Positions 20,158 through 29,390 of a stretch of DNA of 64,000 nt are shown here, piece by piece. The notes under the pieces were generated by a model. It did no database searches. It saw only the letters and a list, made by a program, of their open reading frames with translations, and was not told the origin of the DNA. Source of the stretch: Corynebacterium dentalis. Its GTDB lineage: Bacteria > Actinomycetota > Actinomycetes > Mycobacteriales > Mycobacteriaceae. Position 1 is the stretch's first letter; every line of letters starts with the position of its first letter. A program made the position numbers and the translations under genes. The stretch spans positions 124,001-188,000 of the forward strand of contig NZ_OCTS01000005.1 of the NCBI RefSeq assembly GCF_900232865.1, written 5' to 3'.

Positions 20158-20186
20158 TGACAAATACAGACAGCTTGGTCTAGTAT
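20157..20186 (+). promoter_or_regulatory. metK promoter with McbR operator
   Basis: ATGACA (20157-20162) and TAGTAT (20181-20186) are spaced by 18 bases. Between and overlapping them lies CAGAC-N6-GTCTA (20167-20182), one base from the McbR consensus TAGAC-N6-GTCTA known from Corynebacterium glutamicum, where metK belongs to the McbR regulon. The operator overlaps the first two bases of the -10, which fits repression. No SAM riboswitch is visible in the leader. Confidence 0.75.
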
Positions 20187-20281
20187 CTAAGTTCTGTTCT
20201 TAAATCATTGCCGTGACCTAAGCTGCCACCCATAGCCGATAGCCCACGCGAACAATCAACACAGTAAAGAAGGTCTCTACG

Positions 20282-21508
20282 TTGTCCCTGCGACTGTTTA
20301 CCAGCGAATCCGTCACTGAGGGGCATCCAGACAAGATCTGCGATGCCATCTCCGATTCCATTCTGGATGCCCTCTTGGAGCAGGACCCAGAGGCTCGCGT
20401 GGCAGTAGAGACGGTTGTGACCACCGGGCTCGTGCACGTGGTGGGAGAGGTGCGCACCAAGGCATATGTGGAGATCCCCCAAATTGTCCGCAATACGCTG
20501 ACCAAGATCGGCTTCACCAGCTCTGACATGGGCTTTGACGGCAAGACTTGTGGCGTGAGCATCTCCATCGGTGAGCAGTCTCCGGAGATCGGCGCGGGCG
20601 TGGACACCGCCATCGAACACCGGGAGCACTCGACCGGCGAGCTAGACGCAGACGATCAGCTGGGCGCAGGCGATCAGGGACTCATGTTCGGCTACGCCAC
20701 CAACGAAACCGCAGAGCTGATGCCTCTGCCTATTTCCCTGGCTCACCGCCTAGCGCACCGCCTGGCGGAGGTACGCAACGAGAACATCGTTCCGGGCCTG
20801 CGCCCGGACGGCAAGACCCAGGTCACCTTCGCCTACGACGAAGCGGGAAAGCCCGTCAAGCTGGATACTGTGGTGATCTCCACGCAGCACGACGAGTCCT
20901 GGGTGGGCGAGGCGCAGCGTCAGAGCTTGGCTGCCTCGCTGAAGCATCACGTGCTCGATCACTGTGTGGCCGAGGCCGGAATCCAGCACTTGGTGCACGC
21001 CGATGTGAACCTGCTGGTCAATCCTTCCGGTTCCTTCGTGCTGGGTGGCCCCATGGGCGATGCTGGTCTGACCGGCCGCAAGATCATCGTGGACACCTAC
21101 GGCGGCATGGCTCGCCACGGCGGCGGCGCATTCTCCGGTAAGGATCCTTCAAAGGTGGACCGTTCCGGTGCCTACGCGATGCGCTGGGTGGCGAAGAACA
21201 TCGTGGCCGCCGGTCTTTCGGAAAAGGCAGAAGTACAGATCGCGTACGCCATTGGCCGCGCCAAGCCGGTGGGCCTGTATGTGGATACTCACGGTACCGC
21301 AGCTGCAGATCTGACCGACGAGCAGATCCAGCAGGCCGTGTTGACGGTTTTTGATCTGCGTCCTACCGCGATCTTGCGCGAGCTGGATCTGAAGCGTCCG
21401 CTGTACGCCCAAACCGCTGCCTATGGGCACTTTGGTCGCACGGATGTGGACCTGCCGTGGGAGCGCACCAATCGCGTGGATGAGCTCAAGGCCGCACTGG
21501 GTCGATAG
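20282..21508 (+). CDS. metK: S-adenosylmethionine synthetase
   Basis: The enzyme makes SAM from methionine and ATP. Signatures include [14 protein letters not shown] near residue 11, [15 protein letters not shown], and [16 protein letters not shown]. The length is 408 residues. The start is a TTG at 20282 behind AGAAGG; no better start lies nearby and the N-terminus is family-like. The product SAM is used by RsmB downstream among many others. Regulation is probably by McbR. Confidence 0.97.
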   Translation: MSLRLFTSESVTEGHPDKICDAISDSILDALLEQDPEARVAVETVVTTGLVHVVGEVRTKAYVEIPQIVRNTLTKIGFTSSDMGFDGKTCGVSISIGEQSPEIGAGVDTAIEHREHSTGELDADDQLGAGDQGLMFGYATNETAELMPLPISLAHRLAHRLAEVRNENIVPGLRPDGKTQVTFAYDEAGKPVKLDTVVISTQHDESWVGEAQRQSLAASLKHHVLDHCVAEAGIQHLVHADVNLLVNPSGSFVLGGPMGDAGLTGRKIIVDTYGGMARHGGGAFSGKDPSKVDRSGAYAMRWVAKNIVAAGLSEKAEVQIAYAIGRAKPVGLYVDTHGTAAADLTDEQIQQAVLTVFDLRPTAILRELDLKRPLYAQTAAYGHFGRTDVDLPWERTNRVDELKAALGR

Positions 21509-21571
21509 CTGCTCGCGGGTGGTTTTCTGCCTCATGCGTTGCACCTGAACCAGCGCTGTCTGGCCACTCGT

Positions 21572-21577
21572 TACACT
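21572..21577 (+). promoter_or_regulatory. Candidate -10 hexamer for leaderless priA transcript
   Basis: TACACT lies 8 bases before a GTG at 21586. A GTG at 21580 is also in frame but sits too close to this hexamer to be leaderless. No Shine-Dalgarno is seen for either. Confidence 0.4.
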
Positions 21578-21585
21578 AGGTGACC

Positions 21586-23670
21586 GTGACTACCCAACGC
21601 CCTGCATTGTCGGAACCCATCGCCCGGGTTCTGCCTTTGTTGGGCGTTGCGCATTTGGATCGGCTTTTCGATTACTCCATCCCAGAGGCAATGCAGAGCA
21701 CGGTGCAGCCGGGGATGCGCGTCCGTGTTCGCTTCGCGGGCCGTTTGGTGGATGCGCTGGTGGTTCAGCGCCGCCGTACTAGCGATCACGCGGGCAGCTT
21801 GCGTCCGATCGAGCGCTTGATCAGCCCTGATGTGGTGTGCGACGAGCATATGTTTCGCCTGATCGATCAAATTGCTGAGCGCAGCGCAGGCATCCGCTCG
21901 GATATCGTGCGCATGGCCATCCCGCCCCGCCACGCCGCCGCGGAAAAGGCGGGCTTGTTTGGCGATGGGCGTTCGTGGGTGGATCTGTATGGTTCGTTGG
22001 TTCCCGTGGAGCAGTTGTGCGAGTCCTCTTTGTCCGACGCCAACTCCGCCTTCTCCAGCTACAGCAATGGTCCGGAGTACGTCTCTTCCGTGATTCACGG
22101 AACGGCCAATTCCGCCAGTGTTCTCACTCTGCCGGGTGAGGATTCCGCTTTCCTGGCGGCGGTTCTTGCCGCCGCCACAGCGTGGAATGGGCAGCAAGCT
22201 GGTGTCTTGATCGTCGCGCCCACGCAAAAGGTAGTCGACCGCGTGGGGGCCTATCTTCGGACGTGGGTATCGGCGGCGCAGATCACGGAGATGACGGCCG
22301 CGGAAGGCCCCAACGCACGCTACCGGAGGTTCCTCTCTATTCTGCACGGGCAGGCTCGCTTGGTTGTGGGCACGCGTTCAGCGGTTCTGGCTCCGGTACA
22401 GAACCTGAAGTTGATCGTGGTGCTGGGGGAGTCCGATGACAACTTGGTGGATCCGCGTGCGCCGTACTTGCACGCCAGGGACGTGGCCAAGCTCCGCGCG
22501 GAGGAATCTGAGGCCGCCCTGGTGACGGTCGGGGTGCATCGCTCGGCAGAGATCCAGCAGTGGATTGAGGCAGGACAGATGCAGTCCATTTCCGTACCGC
22601 GACCGACAGTCGGCGAACATCTTCCGCTGATCAGGGCGTTGGGGGAGACAGATCTGCAGCGCGAGCGCGAGGCCTATTCTCGTGGCTCCCGAGTGCCCAC
22701 TTTGGCCTTCCATGCCATCCGGCACGCGCTCGATGCGAGCGAACCAGTACTCGTCCAGGTTCCGCGTAGGGGCTATGCCCCGGCGCTGTCGTGCTCTCGC
22801 TGTCGCACGCCAGCTCGGTGCCGACATTGCAATGGTCCTCTGGAACTGCCCGCCTCCGGGGAGGCTGCCGTTCCTCGCTGCCGGTGGTGCGGCGCATCAG
22901 CAGGTCAATTCACCTGCTCGGCCTGCGGTAATAATTCGGTTCGCATGTCCGTCATCGGACAGGACCGCACGGTCGAAGAGCTGGGCCACGCCTTTCCGGG
23001 GGTGCCCATCATCTCCAGCGGCGGGGAGTCGGTGCGGGTCGAAGTTCCCCACAAACCCAGCATCGTGGTGGCCACCCCGGGTGCCGAACCTCGAGTAGCA
23101 CCGCAGGATAAGAACAGCCTCGTCGGCCTCTACGGCGCTGCGGTGATGCTGGATCCATGGATTGTACTGGGTAAAGAAGATCTGCGGGCCAACGAGAATG
23201 CCGTGCGCCAGTGGATGCAGGCAATCTCCCTGGTCAAACCACACGCACACGGTGGTCTGGCCGTACTGACCGCGGATGCGTCATTGCATTCCGTGCAGCA
23301 GGTCATCCGTTGGGATCCGGAAAGAGCGGCGATGTCGGAGTTGGCGTCGAGAAAGGAAGCTCACTTTCCCCCGGCAGCAACCGTGGCTGCAGTCGATGGA
23401 ACCGCAGCCAGCATCGAAAACCTCATCGACCTGGCAGAACTACCTGTGACAACCGAACTGCTCGGCCCAGTGGAGCTTCCCCCTGGAGTGCGGCTGCCCG
23501 CGGGAATGGATAAGTCGGAGGCAGACAGCGCGCGCAGACTCATCGTGCGCGTTCCCCACGAAGATGCGATTGCTCTGGGCAGTGCGCTGAAGACGGCGCA
23601 GGCGGTACGCGCCACGCAGAAGAACGCCGGGCCGCTACGGGTGATTATGAACCCAGTACGCATCGGCTAA
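21586..23670 (+). CDS. priA: PriA-like primosomal protein N' without recognisable helicase motifs
   Basis: PriA reloads the replicative helicase at stalled forks. The N-terminal DNA-binding region (IARVLPLLGVAHLDRLFDYSIP) and the eight-cysteine zinc region are intact (CSRC, CRHC, CRWC and CSAC, about residues 403-448). The ATPase signatures are not: the Walker A position reads LPGEDS rather than GxTGSGKT, and the DEEH box reads GESD. The product is about 694 residues. It may thus act as a structural primosome factor, as proposed for other actinobacterial PriA proteins. Start chosen at the GTG at 21586; 21580 is possible. Confidence 0.88.
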   Translation: MTTQRPALSEPIARVLPLLGVAHLDRLFDYSIPEAMQSTVQPGMRVRVRFAGRLVDALVVQRRRTSDHAGSLRPIERLISPDVVCDEHMFRLIDQIAERSAGIRSDIVRMAIPPRHAAAEKAGLFGDGRSWVDLYGSLVPVEQLCESSLSDANSAFSSYSNGPEYVSSVIHGTANSASVLTLPGEDSAFLAAVLAAATAWNGQQAGVLIVAPTQKVVDRVGAYLRTWVSAAQITEMTAAEGPNARYRRFLSILHGQARLVVGTRSAVLAPVQNLKLIVVLGESDDNLVDPRAPYLHARDVAKLRAEESEAALVTVGVHRSAEIQQWIEAGQMQSISVPRPTVGEHLPLIRALGETDLQREREAYSRGSRVPTLAFHAIRHALDASEPVLVQVPRRGYAPALSCSRCRTPARCRHCNGPLELPASGEAAVPRCRWCGASAGQFTCSACGNNSVRMSVIGQDRTVEELGHAFPGVPIISSGGESVRVEVPHKPSIVVATPGAEPRVAPQDKNSLVGLYGAAVMLDPWIVLGKEDLRANENAVRQWMQAISLVKPHAHGGLAVLTADASLHSVQQVIRWDPERAAMSELASRKEAHFPPAATVAAVDGTAASIENLIDLAELPVTTELLGPVELPPGVRLPAGMDKSEADSARRLIVRVPHEDAIALGSALKTAQAVRATQKNAGPLRVIMNPVRIG

Positions 23671-23673
23671 CCT
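23668..23673 (+). promoter_or_regulatory. Candidate -10 hexamer for def, overlapping the priA stop
   Basis: TAACCT begins with the priA TAA stop and lies 7 bases before the def ATG at 23681. No Shine-Dalgarno precedes def. Confidence 0.45.
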
Positions 23674-23680
23674 TGTCGCT

Positions 23681-24190
23681 ATGACTGAGCTTTCCATGCG
23701 TTACTTTGGCGACCCCGTACTCCGCACTGTCTCGGACCCCATTGCCGAGGACAAGGTGGGATCGGCAGCAACAAAGACGCTGGTAGCAGACATGTTGGAG
23801 ACGATGGATGCTTATGGTGGCGTTGGCCTTGCCGCCAATCAGGTGGGGGTGACCCAGCGCGTATTCGTCTACGACTGCGAAGGCGACCGCGGCCACATCA
23901 TCAACCCCGTGTGGACGGCGATCGATAACGAGACCCAAACCGGCACCGAAGGGTGCCTGTCTATTCCAGGAATCGGCGGTACCGTGACACGCGCCGAGCG
24001 GGTCCGCGTGCAGGGACTGACCGTGGACGGCGAGCCAGTGGACCGCGAAGTCACAGGCCTGTTGGCGCGCTGCGTTCAACACGAAACGGACCACCTCGAC
24101 GGCGTGATGTTCCTCAAGCATTTGTCGCCGGAGGAACGCAAGGAAGCGATGTCCGCCATCCGCACGGCCGATTGGTTCCAGAACGCATGA
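23681..24190 (+). CDS. def: Peptide deformylase
   Basis: The enzyme removes the formyl group from nascent peptides. The three family motifs are present: GVGLAANQVG, then EGCLSIPG with the metal cysteine, and QHETDHLDGVMF, where the HExxH-type motif is HETDH. The length is 169 residues. The stop overlaps the fmt start by 4 bases, linking the two opposing formylation functions. Confidence 0.97.
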   Translation: MTELSMRYFGDPVLRTVSDPIAEDKVGSAATKTLVADMLETMDAYGGVGLAANQVGVTQRVFVYDCEGDRGHIINPVWTAIDNETQTGTEGCLSIPGIGGTVTRAERVRVQGLTVDGEPVDREVTGLLARCVQHETDHLDGVMFLKHLSPEERKEAMSAIRTADWFQNA

Positions 24191-25197
24191 GCGCAATGAA
24201 GATCCTGTTTGCAGGCACGCCCGAACCCGCCGCGTATGCGCTGCGTCGTTTAATTGACGACGCAAACCTCGATGTGGTCGGAGTGATCACCCAACCTGAT
24301 GCCAACCGTGGCCGGGGGCGCAGCCTGCACCCCAGCAAGGTCGCTGAAGTAGCCGACGAGCACGGCATCCCGGTGCATAAGTGGCCGTCCTTGAAGACCG
24401 GTGTGGAGCAGGCAGAAGATCCGCGCGCTGTCTTGGCCAGCTATGCAGATCAGGGAGTGACTGCCGTGGCCGTGGTGGCCTATGGCAACCTGATTCCGTC
24501 TGATCTCCTGGATGCTTTCGAGTTCGGTTGGCTTAACCTGCACTTTTCTCTGCTGCCGCGGTGGCGGGGAGCAGCTCCCGTGCAGGCCGCCATCGCTGCC
24601 GGAGATAACATCACGGGCGCCACAATCTTTCGCATCGAAGAGGGTCTGGATACCGGCCCGATGCTCAGCTCCTATGACGAGCAGATTGGCATTGCGGACA
24701 CGGCCGATGATCTGCTGACGCGCCTGACCTTGCAGGGCCGGGAGCTGCTGGCGGACACGTTGATTTCGCTGCATGAGGGCACGGCCACGCTGACAGAGCA
24801 AGATGTATCTTTGGCCACCCATGCAGGCAAGATTCACTCTGCCGATGCCCGAATCGAATGGAGCGCACCAGCGGACGTCATTCAGCGCGTGGCGCGTGCC
24901 CACACACCAGCACCGGGAGCCTGGACGCTGCTGAACGAGCAGAGATTTAAGATCGGGATGATGCTTCCATGGTCCGACGGGGAAGAAGTGCCCGCGCTGA
25001 GGCCCGGGCAGATCTGCGTATGTAACAAGCGCGTGATCGTGGGCGCGGGAGACCAGAACGTCCTCGAGATCACCGCGATTCAGCCACCCGGCAAGAAGAT
25101 GATGAACGCTGCCGACTGGGCACGCGGTCAGCAAGAGCTCATGGAACAACGCCCGCAGTTCGACGCTGCACAATCCGGTCAGGAAGAGGATCACTAA
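24187..25197 (+). CDS. fmt: Methionyl-tRNA formyltransferase
   Basis: The enzyme formylates initiator Met-tRNA with 10-formyl-THF. The 336-residue product starts MSAMKILFAGTPEPA at the ATG overlapping the def stop (ATGA). The catalytic Asn-His-Asp set is in LNLHFSLLPRWRGAAPVQAAI and EGLDTGPML. The C-terminal OB-like domain begins after HSADARIEW. The frame is open far upstream, but that region is the def gene. rsmB overlaps its stop by one base. Confidence 0.96.
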   Translation: MSAMKILFAGTPEPAAYALRRLIDDANLDVVGVITQPDANRGRGRSLHPSKVAEVADEHGIPVHKWPSLKTGVEQAEDPRAVLASYADQGVTAVAVVAYGNLIPSDLLDAFEFGWLNLHFSLLPRWRGAAPVQAAIAAGDNITGATIFRIEEGLDTGPMLSSYDEQIGIADTADDLLTRLTLQGRELLADTLISLHEGTATLTEQDVSLATHAGKIHSADARIEWSAPADVIQRVARAHTPAPGAWTLLNEQRFKIGMMLPWSDGEEVPALRPGQICVCNKRVIVGAGDQNVLEITAIQPPGKKMMNAADWARGQQELMEQRPQFDAAQSGQEEDH

Positions 25198-26879
25198 TGG
25201 GAGGATTTCGCTCGCGCGCTGAGTCATCGCAGCCGCAGGAGCCAGAACGCAAAAACGCTGGACACGACAGCTCTGGGCGCAATCAGTCTGGGCCTAATCA
25301 GTCTGGCCGCAACAGCTCACCGGACAAGCGCACGGCTGGCAGCTCCGATGACGGCCGATCAGGGCAGAGGTCGGCGTCGGGAAAGAACTCAACGAGGCGC
25401 AACGACCGCAACGGCAAGGCTTCGAAAGGCTACCAACAGCGTCGGCCGGAGCATCGTCAGGCTAAGGCAAGGCAGGCAGGCAGTGGCGATAAGGCGCGCG
25501 ACGTGGCGCTTTCGGTGCTGCGCGAGGTGACGGTCAACGAGGCCTTCGCCAACCTCGTACTCCCACGCGCGATCAAGGACGCGAACCTGACCGGTCGCGA
25601 TGCAGCGTTTGCCACAGAGCTGACCTACGGCACGCTGCGCGCCACCGGGCTGCTGGATGCGATCATCGCCGAGGCAGCGGGGCGCCCAGTGGACAAGATC
25701 GACTCAGTGGCGCTAGATATTCTGCGCTTGGGTGTATATCAGATCCTGCGCACGCGCGTGGATGACCATGCGGCGGTCAACACCTCGGTGGAACTGGCGA
25801 AGGCCAATGCCGCCGGCCAGGCCAGCGGCTTCATCAACGGCGTGCTGCGCACTATCACCCGCACCTCCGCGGAAAAGTGGATCAACAAGGTTGCTGGGGG
25901 ATCGGAATTGGAGGACCTGGCGCTGCGCAACGCCCACCCCGCGTGGATCGCGCAAGCGTTCAACGATGCACTGCACCACCGCGCGGATGCACAGGAAATC
26001 CACCCCGAACTCGAGGCGGCTCTGGAGGCCGATGACAAGCGCCCGGTGGTGCACCTCGCCGCGCGCCCTGGGCAGATCAGCGCGGAAGAACTTGCGCTGG
26101 TCACCGGTGGCGAGGAGGGCACGTGGTCTCCCTACGCGGTCTACCTGGAAGAGGGTGCCCCGGGAGAACTTGAGCCTGTGCGCGACGGTTTAGCCTCCGT
26201 CCAAGACGAGGGCAGTCAGATGATCGCCCTGGCGCTGGCCCGTGCTCCTCTGAACCGTGATGATGCCGGCCGGTGGCTGGACCTTTGTGCAGGTCCGGGA
26301 GGCAAGACCGCGTTCTTGGGCTCGTGGGCTCAGAGAGACTCGGCCACCGTGGATGCGGTGGAATTGGCCTCGCACCGTGCGACTTTGGTGAAGAACTCCA
26401 CCAAGGGATTGCCCGTGCGCGTGCACACCGGCGACGGCCGCGACGTGACTTCCGTGGCTGGCCTCGACGCACCTGACGAAGGCTTCGACCGCGTGCTGGT
26501 AGATGCGCCATGTTCGGGTTTGGGCGCACTGCGCAGGCGGCCCGAAGCGCGCTGGCGCAAGGCCGCCACAGATATTCCGGAGTTGGTCTCGTTGCAACGA
26601 GAGCTACTGCGCTCTGCGATCAAGGCAACCGCACCGGGCGGAGTGGTGATCTACTCGACGTGCTCTCCTCACCTCAAGGAGACCTCCGCGGTGGTGCGTT
26701 TCGTGGCCGAGGAGACGGGATTGGAGACGCTCAATCTGTTCGACGTCCTCCCGGAGTTGACCAACGAGGGCGCTTCCGCCGCGGGACCTTTTGTCCAGAT
26801 GTGGCCACACAAGCACGGCACGGACGCGATGTTCATCGCCGCGCTGCGCAAGCCCTTGCCCATTTACACCCCCGCGTAA
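25197..26879 (+). CDS. rsmB: 16S rRNA m5C967 methyltransferase RsmB with long N-terminal extension
   Basis: The enzyme methylates a cytosine in 16S rRNA. After a Ser/Arg/Gly/Asn/Gln-rich, probably disordered region (residues 1-95) come a NusB-like domain (ARDVALSVLREVTVNEAFAN, about 100-235) and the SAM domain. SAM motif LDLCAGPGGKTAFL lies near residue 361, with catalytic cysteine segments DAPCSGLGALRRRPEARW and YSTCSPH. It has 560 residues, against about 430-460 in the usual family. The ATG overlaps the fmt stop (TAATG). Confidence 0.95.
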   Translation: MGGFRSRAESSQPQEPERKNAGHDSSGRNQSGPNQSGRNSSPDKRTAGSSDDGRSGQRSASGKNSTRRNDRNGKASKGYQQRRPEHRQAKARQAGSGDKARDVALSVLREVTVNEAFANLVLPRAIKDANLTGRDAAFATELTYGTLRATGLLDAIIAEAAGRPVDKIDSVALDILRLGVYQILRTRVDDHAAVNTSVELAKANAAGQASGFINGVLRTITRTSAEKWINKVAGGSELEDLALRNAHPAWIAQAFNDALHHRADAQEIHPELEAALEADDKRPVVHLAARPGQISAEELALVTGGEEGTWSPYAVYLEEGAPGELEPVRDGLASVQDEGSQMIALALARAPLNRDDAGRWLDLCAGPGGKTAFLGSWAQRDSATVDAVELASHRATLVKNSTKGLPVRVHTGDGRDVTSVAGLDAPDEGFDRVLVDAPCSGLGALRRRPEARWRKAATDIPELVSLQRELLRSAIKATAPGGVVIYSTCSPHLKETSAVVRFVAEETGLETLNLFDVLPELTNEGASAAGPFVQMWPHKHGTDAMFIAALRKPLPIYTPA

Positions 26880-26882
26880 ACT
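26877..26882 (+). promoter_or_regulatory. Candidate -10 hexamer for rpe, overlapping the rsmB stop
   Basis: TAAACT begins with the rsmB TAA and lies 8 bases before the rpe ATG at 26891. The spacer GAGGAACT could also act as a ribosome-binding site, so leadered translation on the rsmB message is equally possible. Confidence 0.35.
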
Positions 26883-26890
26883 GAGGAACT

Positions 26891-27589
26891 ATGTCTGAGA
26901 ATCCTGCCGGTCAAAAGACCATCATCGCCCCGTCAATCTTGGCCGCGGACTTTAGCCGCTTGGCCGAGGAAATCGCTCGCGTGGACAACGCGGAATGGCT
27001 GCACATCGACGTCATGGATGCGCATTTTGTTCCCAACCTCTCCTTTGGCCTGCCAGTGGCAAAGTCGCTGGTTCCACACACGGATAAGCACCTTGACGTG
27101 CACCTAATGATTGAGGACCCCGCCCGCTGGGCACCGGACTACGCCAATGATTTCCAGTCCGTCACCTTCCATTTGGAGGCCGTGCAGGATGTCGACGAGG
27201 CAGTAGCACTGGCAGACAAGCTGCGTGGCGTGGGAACGATGGCAGGCATTTCCATCAAGCCGAATACTCCTGTGGAGCCCTTGCTGGATCACTTGGAGAA
27301 GTTCGACATCGTGCTGGTCATGTCCGTGGAGCCTGGCTTCGGTGGACAGAAGTTCATGCCTGAGGTGCTGGACAAGGTCCGCGCACTGCGCGAACGCATC
27401 GATGCGGATGGTCTCTCCACCCTCATCGAGATCGATGGCGGTATCGGAATCGAATCCACCACACCCTCGGCCGAAGCGGGCGTGGATGTTTTTGTGGCCG
27501 GCTCCAGTGTGTTTGGCCACGAGGCGCCCGCCACGCAGGTCACCGCGATCCGCGAGGCAGCCCAGGCTGCGCTCGCCGATGGTCAGTAA
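26891..27589 (+). CDS. rpe: Ribulose-phosphate 3-epimerase
   Basis: The enzyme interconverts ribulose 5-phosphate and xylulose 5-phosphate in the pentose phosphate pathway. The TIM-barrel product of 232 residues shows IIAPSILAADFSRLAEEI, WLHIDVMDAHFVPNLSFG, DVHLMIEDPARW, MSVEPGFGGQKF and EIDGGIG, the conserved active-site strands. ribD begins directly at the next base, and ribulose 5-phosphate is also a substrate of riboflavin synthesis. Confidence 0.97.
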   Translation: MSENPAGQKTIIAPSILAADFSRLAEEIARVDNAEWLHIDVMDAHFVPNLSFGLPVAKSLVPHTDKHLDVHLMIEDPARWAPDYANDFQSVTFHLEAVQDVDEAVALADKLRGVGTMAGISIKPNTPVEPLLDHLEKFDIVLVMSVEPGFGGQKFMPEVLDKVRALRERIDADGLSTLIEIDGGIGIESTTPSAEAGVDVFVAGSSVFGHEAPATQVTAIREAAQAALADGQ

Positions 27590-28675
27590 GTGTCTGTAGA
27601 GCTCAACCACCTCGGTGCCTCCCGCTCCGAGGAGCTGCGCCTGTTCTTCCACGCTGACGAGTTGGCGTGGGCGGTGGCAGGAACCACTTCGCCCAACCCA
27701 GCAGTCGGTTGCCTCCTGCTCGATGACACAGGCCGGATCATTGGCCAGGGCGCCACGCAGCCAGCCGGTGGCGCGCATGCCGAGGTGATGGCACTGGCAG
27801 ACGCACAGACTCACGGCGAGGACGTGCGGGGGAGCCGGGCGGTAGTCACTCTCGAGCCATGCAACCACACCGGCCGCACCGGTCCGTGTTCCCATGCGTT
27901 GGCTGAAGCTGGTGTGGCCCGGGTGGACTACCTCTTTGCGGACCCCAACCCGCAGGCACAGGGCGGAGCGGACTATTTGCGTGCGCATGGCGTCGAGGTC
28001 AATGGACCTGCACTGAGCCCAACACACAAGGAAGACGAACCTCCCACCCAATGGGTGCCAATCTTCGCGGTGGAAACGTGGCTGACGTCTGCGGTGCACC
28101 TTCGCCCGCACGTCACGCTGAAACTCGCCTCCACCATCGACGGCTTCATCGCCGCCACAGACGGCACCAGTCAGTGGATCACCGGCGAGGCTGCTCGCAG
28201 GTACGTCCACGAGGATCGCGCGCGCCGAGATGCCATCGTGGTGGGCACGGGCACGGTGGCTGCGGACAATCCTCGCCTCACCGCACGCGATGAATCTGGT
28301 CAGCCGATGCCGCAGCAGCCGTTGCGGGTGGTCATGGGATGGCGTTCCATTCCCGACGACGCCGCGATCCACCACCCTCCAGGCCAGGCATTGCACCTGC
28401 GGGAGCACGATCCGCGGGTGGTTCTGCAGGAAATGCATTCCCGCGGAATGGTCGACGTGTTGGTGGAAGGCGGACCCCACATCACCACGGCTTTTTTGGA
28501 CGCTGGGGTAGTGGACCGCATTGAGCTCTATCAAGCCCCATCACTACTGCGCGCCGGACAACCCAGCATGATTGCGCCGGTTAACTTGAGCACGTCCATG
28601 TCCGATATTCGGGAACTGAATCCGCGACAGATGCGTGTCTTGGGACGCGATACGCTATGGACGTTATCCCGTTGA
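27590..28675 (+). CDS. ribD: Bifunctional riboflavin deaminase/reductase RibD
   Basis: RibD deaminates and then reduces the first pyrimidine intermediate of riboflavin synthesis. The N-terminal deaminase domain has zinc motifs GGAHAEVMAL and EPCNHTGRTGPCSHAL. The C-terminal reductase domain shows LKLASTIDGFIAATDGTSQW and VLVEGGPHITTAFL. At 361 residues it is of normal size. The GTG start immediately follows the rpe TAA, so it probably depends on rpe translation. ribC follows after 57 bases. Confidence 0.95.
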   Translation: MSVELNHLGASRSEELRLFFHADELAWAVAGTTSPNPAVGCLLLDDTGRIIGQGATQPAGGAHAEVMALADAQTHGEDVRGSRAVVTLEPCNHTGRTGPCSHALAEAGVARVDYLFADPNPQAQGGADYLRAHGVEVNGPALSPTHKEDEPPTQWVPIFAVETWLTSAVHLRPHVTLKLASTIDGFIAATDGTSQWITGEAARRYVHEDRARRDAIVVGTGTVAADNPRLTARDESGQPMPQQPLRVVMGWRSIPDDAAIHHPPGQALHLREHDPRVVLQEMHSRGMVDVLVEGGPHITTAFLDAGVVDRIELYQAPSLLRAGQPSMIAPVNLSTSMSDIRELNPRQMRVLGRDTLWTLSR

Positions 28676-28732
28676 CGGCGGGCGGGATCCTCGGGAACCA
28701 GCCACAAAGAGCTAGCACGGAAGGCTAGATAG

Positions 28733-29341
28733 ATGTTTACAGGAATTATCGAAACCATCGGACGCATCTCTGACATCGAGCGTGCGGAGGATTCCATCCG
28801 CATGCACGTGACAGCTCCAGAGGTCATGGAGGATGCACATCACGGCGATTCCATCGCGATCAATGGGGTGTGTTTGACCGTCACCGATTTCGATGCGCAG
28901 GGTTTTTGGGCCGACGTCATGCAGGTGACCTTGGATTACACCGCTCTTGGTTCCGCGGAAGAAGGTTCTCGCGTGAATGTAGAGCGGGCGATGTCACACC
29001 AATCTCGCTTCGGCGGACACGTGGTGCAAGGGCATGTCGATGGCACTGCCACCTTGGTGAATCGCACTCCTAGTGAGAACTGGGAAATCTTTCGCTTCAC
29101 ATTGGATAACCCAGAGCTGGCGAAGTACCTAGTGAAAAAGGGTTCCATCGCTGTCAACGGCACCTCGCTGACCGTGGCTGAAGCCTCTGAGCTTGGCGAG
29201 CAGCAGCAATGGTTTGGAATCTCGCTGATTCCCACCACTTTGGAGGACACCATGTTGGGGGACTTGAGCATCGGAGACTCGGTCAACATTGAGTGCGATG
29301 TCTTGGCAAAATACGTGGAGCGGTTGAACGGTCAACGCTGA
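28733..29341 (+). CDS. ribC: Riboflavin synthase alpha chain
   Basis: The enzyme dismutates two lumazine molecules into riboflavin and the pyrimidine substrate. The 202-residue product has the expected internal duplication: [12 protein letters not shown] begins the first half, and [15 protein letters not shown] (about residue 96) the second. [11 protein letters not shown] and [11 protein letters not shown] are the matching motifs of each half. No FMN riboswitch is visible upstream. Confidence 0.96.
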   Translation: MFTGIIETIGRISDIERAEDSIRMHVTAPEVMEDAHHGDSIAINGVCLTVTDFDAQGFWADVMQVTLDYTALGSAEEGSRVNVERAMSHQSRFGGHVVQGHVDGTATLVNRTPSENWEIFRFTLDNPELAKYLVKKGSIAVNGTSLTVAEASELGEQQQWFGISLIPTTLEDTMLGDLSIGDSVNIECDVLAKYVERLNGQR

Positions 29342-29377
29342 GAGCGGACCCAATGCGCGTCCGGACTTGTACGTAGA

Positions 29378-29383
29378 TAAGGT
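29378..29383 (+). promoter_or_regulatory. Candidate -10 hexamer for leaderless ribAB transcript
   Basis: TAAGGT lies 7 bases before the ATG at 29391 in the 49-base gap after ribC. It also contains AAGG, which could act as a ribosome-binding site, so the role is ambiguous. Confidence 0.35.
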
Positions 29384-29390
29384 TAGAGAA

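Noticed and set aside
20187-20281. SAM riboswitch in the metK leader
   Set aside because: The leader after the promoter is only about 90 bases and lacks the SAM riboswitch core; an McbR operator explains control better.
27104-28534. 476-residue minus-strand open frame across rpe and ribD
   Set aside because: Both underlying plus-strand genes are strongly supported; the antisense product is rich in His and Gln with no recognisable domain.
28676-28732. FMN riboswitch before ribC
   Set aside because: The 57-base gap is too short and has none of the conserved FMN riboswitch sequence; the same holds for the gaps before ribAB and ribH.
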